Translations under genes and position numbers: made by a program
DNA from: Syntrophomonadaceae bacterium
GTDB lineage: Bacteria > Bacillota > Dethiobacteria > DTU022
DNA: 12,369 nucleotides
Direction of reading: 5' to 3'
NCBI GenBank assembly: GCA_003552365.1
Contig: PUKR01000090.1
Location: forward strand, 1-12,369
Notes under the pieces: model-generated
What the model was told of the DNA's origin: nothing
Seen by the model: the letters and a program-made list of their open reading frames with translations, nothing else
Database searches by the model: none
Shown: positions 8,537 to 12,369 of the stretch, one piece after another
How positions within the stretch are numbered: position 1 is the stretch's first letter
Layout: each line of letters begins with the position of its first letter

Positions 8537-8545
8537 AAAGGAGGA
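8537..8545 (+). promoter_or_regulatory. Strong ribosome binding site of the GAPDH gene
   Basis: AAAGGAGGA lies 6 nt before the GTG at 8552, a near-perfect anti-Shine-Dalgarno match that supports the GTG start. The 50-nt gap after the dikinase stop has no terminator, so the pair is probably read from one transcript with strong independent initiation here. Confidence 0.75.
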
Positions 8546-8551
8546 TTTGTA

Positions 8552-9805
8552 GTGAGCAGCTACCTGCAAAGCAAGAAAACCCTGGGCATTAACGGTGCCG
8601 GCAGGATCGGCAAGTTAACCCTGTGGCATCATTTAAACGATGGACATTTTGATTACTTTGTAATTAATACCGGCCGTGATGTAGGCAAGAAACTGGAAGA
8701 TTTAATTGATTACCTGGTAAAAGATTCTACTTTTGGTTCCCTGGATCGGTTTATGTACGGATATTCCGGGAATACCTGCAAGATCGAAATCAAAGACCGG
8801 GAATCAAATCTTTTTACAATTAATGAGGTGCCGGTTAAAATCACCACTTATTCCAGGAATCCGAGAGAAATAAACTGGGCCAGGGAAGGGGTACAGCTTG
8901 TAATCGAGTGCACCGGCAGCCATGTTGATCCTGCGGCACCTGCCGACCGGCCAAAAGGCAGCGTGCGGGGACATCTTGAAGCAGGCGCAGAGAAAGTTAT
9001 TGTCAGTGCTCCTTTTAAAGTGGCTGATGAAGCCCAGAAATTGCCGGCAGATAGCTGTATGTTTGTTTACGGGATTAACCATGACAAATACGATCCTTCC
9101 ACGCACCATATATTATCTGCTGCCAGCTGTACAACCACCGGATTGTCGCACATGATTAAACCGCTTTTGGAAACCAGGGAAACAGCAAATATCATAACCG
9201 CTTCAATGTCTACGGTTCATGCTGCCACCAACAATCAAAACATTTTAGATGCGGTTCCCAAGGCCGGAACCTCGGATCTGCGGAAAAACCGTTCAATCTT
9301 TAATAATATTATTCTGACCAGCACCGGCGCCGCCAATGCCCTGGAAGAAATAATGCCGGAGATAAAAAATGTTGGGTTTATGGCCGATTCGGTGCGTATT
9401 CCTACCAACACCTCTTCTTTGATCATGCTTAACGTAACTTTTAGGACCGGTTTAAATGCTTCCGGCGAACCCCTGGTTAACCGGGACCTGGTCAATGAAA
9501 TTTACCGGAAGGCTGCTGCGGGTTCTCAAAAGGGAATGGTTGTTTACAGCGATAAGCAAAATGTATCGACCGATCTGGCCGGGTTCCCGGCTGCGATAGT
9601 AATAGAAGGGGTGGAAACCCATTCGCGGACCGGGTTTATCAGTCTCAATACGGATATTATGGAAGAACATGGTGTTGATGCCCCTGCCGATATTAACATC
9701 CCGGTAACCCACGCAAAAATATTCGGTTGGTACGATAATGAACTGGGTAGTTATGTTAACCTCCTTGGTAAACTGGCCGTTTATGTCGACAAAAATATGC
9801 CTTAA
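8552..9805 (+). CDS. gap: Divergent type I glyceraldehyde-3-phosphate dehydrogenase
   Basis: The predicted reaction is oxidative phosphorylation of glyceraldehyde-3-phosphate to 1,3-bisphosphoglycerate, in the cytoplasm. The catalytic set is present: Cys193 in SAASCTTTG, His223 in STVHAATNNQ, Thr226, TSTGAA (256-261), Arg282 in RIPT, and WYDNE with Asn396. The nucleotide-binding motif is GINGAGRIGK (12-21). Oddities: 417 residues against about 335 for ordinary bacterial GAPDH, with extra sequence near 125-140, 297-312 and 352-388. The usual CTTNC is CTTTG. WYDNEWGYSNR has become WYDNELGSYVN. The Asp that normally follows Asn at the end of beta strand 2 and binds the NAD ribose is Thr40, which may point to NADP use. 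It lies 50 nt after the dikinase gene and 17 nt before the DUF362 gene, so it is an operon member rather than part of a standard gap-pgk-tpi cluster. It could be a specialised paralogue with another aldehyde substrate; the family assignment itself is firm. Confidence 0.92.
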   Translation: MSSYLQSKKTLGINGAGRIGKLTLWHHLNDGHFDYFVINTGRDVGKKLEDLIDYLVKDSTFGSLDRFMYGYSGNTCKIEIKDRESNLFTINEVPVKITTYSRNPREINWAREGVQLVIECTGSHVDPAAPADRPKGSVRGHLEAGAEKVIVSAPFKVADEAQKLPADSCMFVYGINHDKYDPSTHHILSAASCTTTGLSHMIKPLLETRETANIITASMSTVHAATNNQNILDAVPKAGTSDLRKNRSIFNNIILTSTGAANALEEIMPEIKNVGFMADSVRIPTNTSSLIMLNVTFRTGLNASGEPLVNRDLVNEIYRKAAAGSQKGMVVYSDKQNVSTDLAGFPAAIVIEGVETHSRTGFISLNTDIMEEHGVDAPADINIPVTHAKIFGWYDNELGSYVNLLGKLAVYVDKNMP

Positions 9806-9822
9806 TTTTAGATTGGAGACGA

Positions 9823-10962
9823 ATGATGGCCGTTACCGAGAGCAGGGCAGTAGTTGCCCTCGAAAATTGCCGGCGTTACCACCCCCATACTATACACAGC
9901 AGTTTGAAACAGCTCCTGGAACCTTTTGGCGGCATAACCGGGCTGGTTAAGCCCGGTCAAAAAGTTTTGTTAAAGCCGAACCTGCTTTCGGCCGCTCCGC
10001 CTGTGGAAGCGGTAACCACCCATCCTGTGGTGGTTAAGGTGATCACTGAAATGATCCAGGAAGCAGGCGGCAGGGTTTATATTGGGGACAGCCCCGGCTC
10101 TGATTCGCAGGAAAAAGCTTTACGGGTGAGCGGAATGTATGATGTCATTGAAGCAACCGGGGCGGAGGCGCTTATCTTCAATGATCCAATCGATGTAGAA
10201 GTTAATAATTTTAAAAAAAGAGTAATCCCCATTGCCGCCGCCCTTGAGCAGGTTGATCTTGTAATCAACGTGGGTAAGCTGAAAACCCATGCGTTTACCG
10301 GGATGACCGGCGCAGTAAAAAATGTTTTTGGTTGTGTAGTTGGGGCCAGAAAAGCCCGCTTTCACTTTGATTATCCTCTTCCTCTGGATTTTTCCCGGCT
10401 TTTAATCGATGTTTACCTGGCAGTTCAGCCTTCAATATCCATTTTGGACGCTGTGATTGCCATGGAAGGAACGGGACCGAGGCGTGGCAAACCACGCCAA
10501 ATGGGTTTATTATTGGCTTCCCACAACGCTGTGGCCCTGGACAGGGTTGCCGCGGAAATTACCGGTTTTTACCCTGAGGCGATTCCCACCCTTGTGGCAG
10601 CAAAAGAATTGAATTTGGCCGGCACGGAATTACCTGCAATCCTGGTTAAGGGATTGTCCCTGGATGAAAGCAGGGTTCCTGATTTTGACAGAGGGCCTGC
10701 TGCCGGAGGAAAGTTAAGCCGTCTGCTGGCAATGTTCCCCCTGGCCCGGATCCGGGATATGTTTGCAGCAAGACGGCCTCTTCCCCATATTAACCCGCAG
10801 ATTTGTAACGGGTGCGGAGTCTGCCGGGATAACTGTCCGGCCCAGGTAATAGAATTAAAAATGTCAATACCGGATATAGATTACCGGGACTGCATTCGTT
10901 GTTACTGCTGCCAGGAGTTTTGTGCACAGGGGGCCATTGAACTTGACAACAATAAAACTTAA
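9823..10962 (+). CDS. DUF362 protein with C-terminal 2x[4Fe-4S] ferredoxin domain
   Basis: The protein has 379 residues. Residues 8-285 fit the DUF362 family: VLLKPNLLSAAPP (48-60), TTHPVVVKVITEMI (65-78), GGRVYIGDSPGSDS (82-95), VDLVINVGKLKTHAFTGMTG (144-163), GAVKNVFGCVVGAR (163-176) and LDAVIAMEGTGPRRG (208-222). The C-terminus is a two-cluster ferredoxin module with C328, C331, C334, C338 and then C357, C360, C363, C367. The last motif ends CA instead of the usual CP, and there is an extra C362. DUF362 proteins have no settled biochemical role that I know of; a redox or metal-dependent cytoplasmic role is likely. GGAG at 9815-9818 sits 4 nt before the first ATG and 7 nt before the adjacent ATG at 9826, so translation may start one codon later. 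The 17-nt gap behind the GAPDH gene indicates the same operon. Confidence 0.92.
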   Translation: MMAVTESRAVVALENCRRYHPHTIHSSLKQLLEPFGGITGLVKPGQKVLLKPNLLSAAPPVEAVTTHPVVVKVITEMIQEAGGRVYIGDSPGSDSQEKALRVSGMYDVIEATGAEALIFNDPIDVEVNNFKKRVIPIAAALEQVDLVINVGKLKTHAFTGMTGAVKNVFGCVVGARKARFHFDYPLPLDFSRLLIDVYLAVQPSISILDAVIAMEGTGPRRGKPRQMGLLLASHNAVALDRVAAEITGFYPEAIPTLVAAKELNLAGTELPAILVKGLSLDESRVPDFDRGPAAGGKLSRLLAMFPLARIRDMFAARRPLPHINPQICNGCGVCRDNCPAQVIELKMSIPDIDYRDCIRCYCCQEFCAQGAIELDNNKT

Positions 10963-11008
10963 AGTTATCTGATCCCCGGTTTTTAGTTATTCTTAACCAG
11001 AGTTTTAA

Positions 11009-11037
11009 TTGGTATGAAGATGATTTTATGATATAGT
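11009..11037 (+). promoter_or_regulatory. Promoter of serA
   Basis: TTGGTA (-35, 4 of 6 consensus bases) at 11009-11014 is followed after 17 nt by TATAGT (-10) at 11032-11037. The TG at 11029-11030 makes it an extended -10, TGATATAGT, differing by one base from the dikinase-operon element TGATATACT. It would start transcription about 45 nt before the serA start codon. The rest of the 126-nt gap (10963-11088) has no convincing terminator; the run of five T at 10979-10984 lacks a preceding stem. Confidence 0.65.
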
Positions 11038-11074
11038 AAATCTAAATTGTTCTAATGAGGTTTGTAGGGTTTTC

Positions 11075-11079
11075 GGAGG
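11075..11079 (+). promoter_or_regulatory. Ribosome binding site supporting the serA TTG start
   Basis: GGAGG lies 9 nt before the TTG at 11089. The protein read from this TTG begins MKVLVSDALSPEGLKVL, the normal start of SerA, so the non-ATG start is well supported. Confidence 0.75.
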
Positions 11080-11088
11080 TGTTGATAG

Positions 11089-12369
11089 TTGAAGGTTTTA
11101 GTTAGTGATGCATTATCTCCTGAAGGTTTGAAAGTGCTGGAAGATAATACGGAAGTCGACTACAAGCCTGAAATTGCCAAAGATGAATTGGTTAAAATTG
11201 TGCGGGCTTATGATGCGCTTGTGGTTCGCAGCCGGACCAGGGTTGATGCCGATGTTATCGAGGCAGGCAATAACCTCAAGGTTATAGGCAGGGCCGGGGT
11301 GGGAGTTGATAATATTGATGTAGAAAAAGCCACTGAAAAAGGAGTAATAGTGGTTAATGCCCCCCACGGCAATACCATCTCCGCGGCGGAACATGCCATT
11401 GCATTATTGACTGCACTGGCCAGGAATATTCCCCAGGCCAGTTACTCCGTCAAACAGGGGCAGTGGAAAAGATCTGATTATACAGGAGTTGAACTTAACC
11501 GTAAAGTTTTGGGAGTAATCGGGGTGGGACGCATTGGCAGTGAGGTTGCCCGTCGGGCCAGGGCCATGGGAATGAATATTATTGGTTATGATCCAAATAT
11601 TACGGCTGAGCAGGCTGAAAAAATCGGCATTGAACTGGTTTCATTTGAGAACCTTTTAACCGGGGCTGATTTTATCACGCTGCACCTGCCAATCAATGAT
11701 GCGACCTACCATTTGATCGGGGAAAAAGAATTGGCAATGATGAAGCCGGCAGTGCGCATTGTCAACTGTGCCAGGGGAGGGCTAATCGATGAAGATGCTT
11801 TGTGTAAAGCTCTCCAGGACGGGAAGGTAGAGGGTGCTGCACTTGATGTTTTTGAGCAGGAGCCGCCTGCAAGCTGTAAATTGTTGGATTTGGACAATGT
11901 TATCGTTACACCTCATCTGGGGGCCTTAACCCGGGAGGCACAGAGTAATGTGGCCCGCCAGGTATCGGAACAGGTAGTCAGGGCTTTGCAGGGAGAACCG
12001 GTTGTTTCTGCCGTAAATGTCCCGGCATTAATGCCGGAGACAAGAGCGGCCCTGGGGCCATTTTTACCTTTAATGAGGGTTATGGGCAGTTTTTACCTGC
12101 AGATGTTTGGCGGTTCTGTGGATGAAATTGAGCTTACATACAGCGGTGAAGTATCCACCATGCCCTTATCTCCACTGACCATTTCGGGTTTGATCGGCTT
12201 TTTACGTCATATTGTCGGTGACGAAGTCAACTGGGTTAATGCTTCCTATATTGCGAAAAACAGGGGAATTGCCGTCAAAGAAATTTCGACGACAGAAGTA
12301 AAAAATTACAGTAACTTAATTACCATGAAAGCAAGGGCAGGCAGCGAAGAGCACTGTATATCCGGAACT
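11089..12369 (+). CDS. serA: D-3-phosphoglycerate dehydrogenase (partial, runs off right edge)
   Basis: This is the first enzyme of the phosphorylated serine pathway; it oxidises 3-phosphoglycerate to 3-phosphohydroxypyruvate with NAD. The frame is open from the TTG to the window end, giving 427 residues of an expected ~525. Substrate-binding part: RSRTRVDADVI (47-57) and GRAGVGVDNID (67-77). NAD-binding part: GVGRIG (145-150) with Asp168 at the end of the next strand, typical for NAD. Catalytic residues are Arg229 in NCARGG, Glu258 in DVFEQEPP and His276 in TPHLGA; their spacing (29 and 18) equals that of Mycobacterium tuberculosis SerA as I recall it. From about residue 310 the sequence enters the intervening (ASB) domain of long-form SerA, so a regulatory ACT domain is expected beyond the edge but cannot be seen. 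It has its own promoter and is not obviously part of the preceding operon. No serC lies upstream. Confidence 0.96.
   Translation, partial: MKVLVSDALSPEGLKVLEDNTEVDYKPEIAKDELVKIVRAYDALVVRSRTRVDADVIEAGNNLKVIGRAGVGVDNIDVEKATEKGVIVVNAPHGNTISAAEHAIALLTALARNIPQASYSVKQGQWKRSDYTGVELNRKVLGVIGVGRIGSEVARRARAMGMNIIGYDPNITAEQAEKIGIELVSFENLLTGADFITLHLPINDATYHLIGEKELAMMKPAVRIVNCARGGLIDEDALCKALQDGKVEGAALDVFEQEPPASCKLLDLDNVIVTPHLGALTREAQSNVARQVSEQVVRALQGEPVVSAVNVPALMPETRAALGPFLPLMRVMGSFYLQMFGGSVDEIELTYSGEVSTMPLSPLTISGLIGFLRHIVGDEVNWVNASYIAKNRGIAVKEISTTEVKNYSNLITMKARAGSEEHCISGT

Noticed and set aside
10976..11008. Terminator between the DUF362 gene and serA
   Set aside because: A T-run at about 10979-10984 and a 4-bp ACCA/TGGT pairing are present, but no stable stem precedes the T-run.
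1..12369. CRISPR arrays, transposases, attachment sites, tRNA or rRNA genes
   Set aside because: No regularly spaced repeats, transposase motifs, terminal inverted repeats or T-loop sequences were seen on either strand.

Overview
The window is 12.4 kb of tightly packed, moderate-GC DNA. Every gene I can support is on the + strand. The style suggests an anaerobic, Clostridia-like member of the Bacillota: strong AGGAGG-type ribosome binding sites, frequent TTG/GTG starts, a short Gram-positive-type NagB with Asn where E. coli has Asp, a soluble PAS/GAF/GGDEF/HD-GYP protein, and a DUF362 ferredoxin-like protein. This assignment is inference; no rRNA or other marker gene is present.

Layout. (1) 1-147 is the 3' end of an unrecognised gene. 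It is followed 19 nt later by nagB (167-898), which feeds amino-sugar phosphate into glycolysis as fructose-6-phosphate. (2) 1113-4277 encodes a very large soluble c-di-GMP protein, PAS-PAS-GAF-PAS-PAS-GGDEF-HD-GYP. The motifs for both synthesis and breakdown appear intact, as does the inhibitory RxxD site. (3) 4437-9805 or further is a probable operon. It opens with a recognisable extended -10 promoter and encodes a 1354-aa dikinase-like protein, a divergent 417-aa glyceraldehyde-3-phosphate dehydrogenase 50 nt later, and a DUF362 protein with two [4Fe-4S] clusters 17 nt after that. (4) serA (3-phosphoglycerate dehydrogenase) has its own well-formed promoter and runs off the right edge.

The most unusual item is the dikinase-like protein. 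Its last ~490 residues match the ATP-grasp and phosphohistidine domains of pyruvate phosphate dikinase, with the key ATP-binding residues and catalytic histidine visible. The protein stops at the end of the His domain, so the PEP/pyruvate TIM barrel is absent, and about 860 residues of unrecognised, apparently helical sequence precede the ATP-grasp. It is therefore unlikely to be an ordinary PEP-forming enzyme, and the phosphate acceptor is unknown. Its close partner is a GAPDH homologue with a full catalytic set but altered cofactor-site and active-site neighbours. GAPDH acts just above, and SerA draws from, the 3-phosphoglycerate node, so a role in control or rerouting of lower glycolysis is a reasonable hypothesis, not a demonstrated one.

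No mobile elements, CRISPR arrays, tRNA or rRNA genes were seen. No convincing intrinsic terminator was found in any of the three longer gaps.
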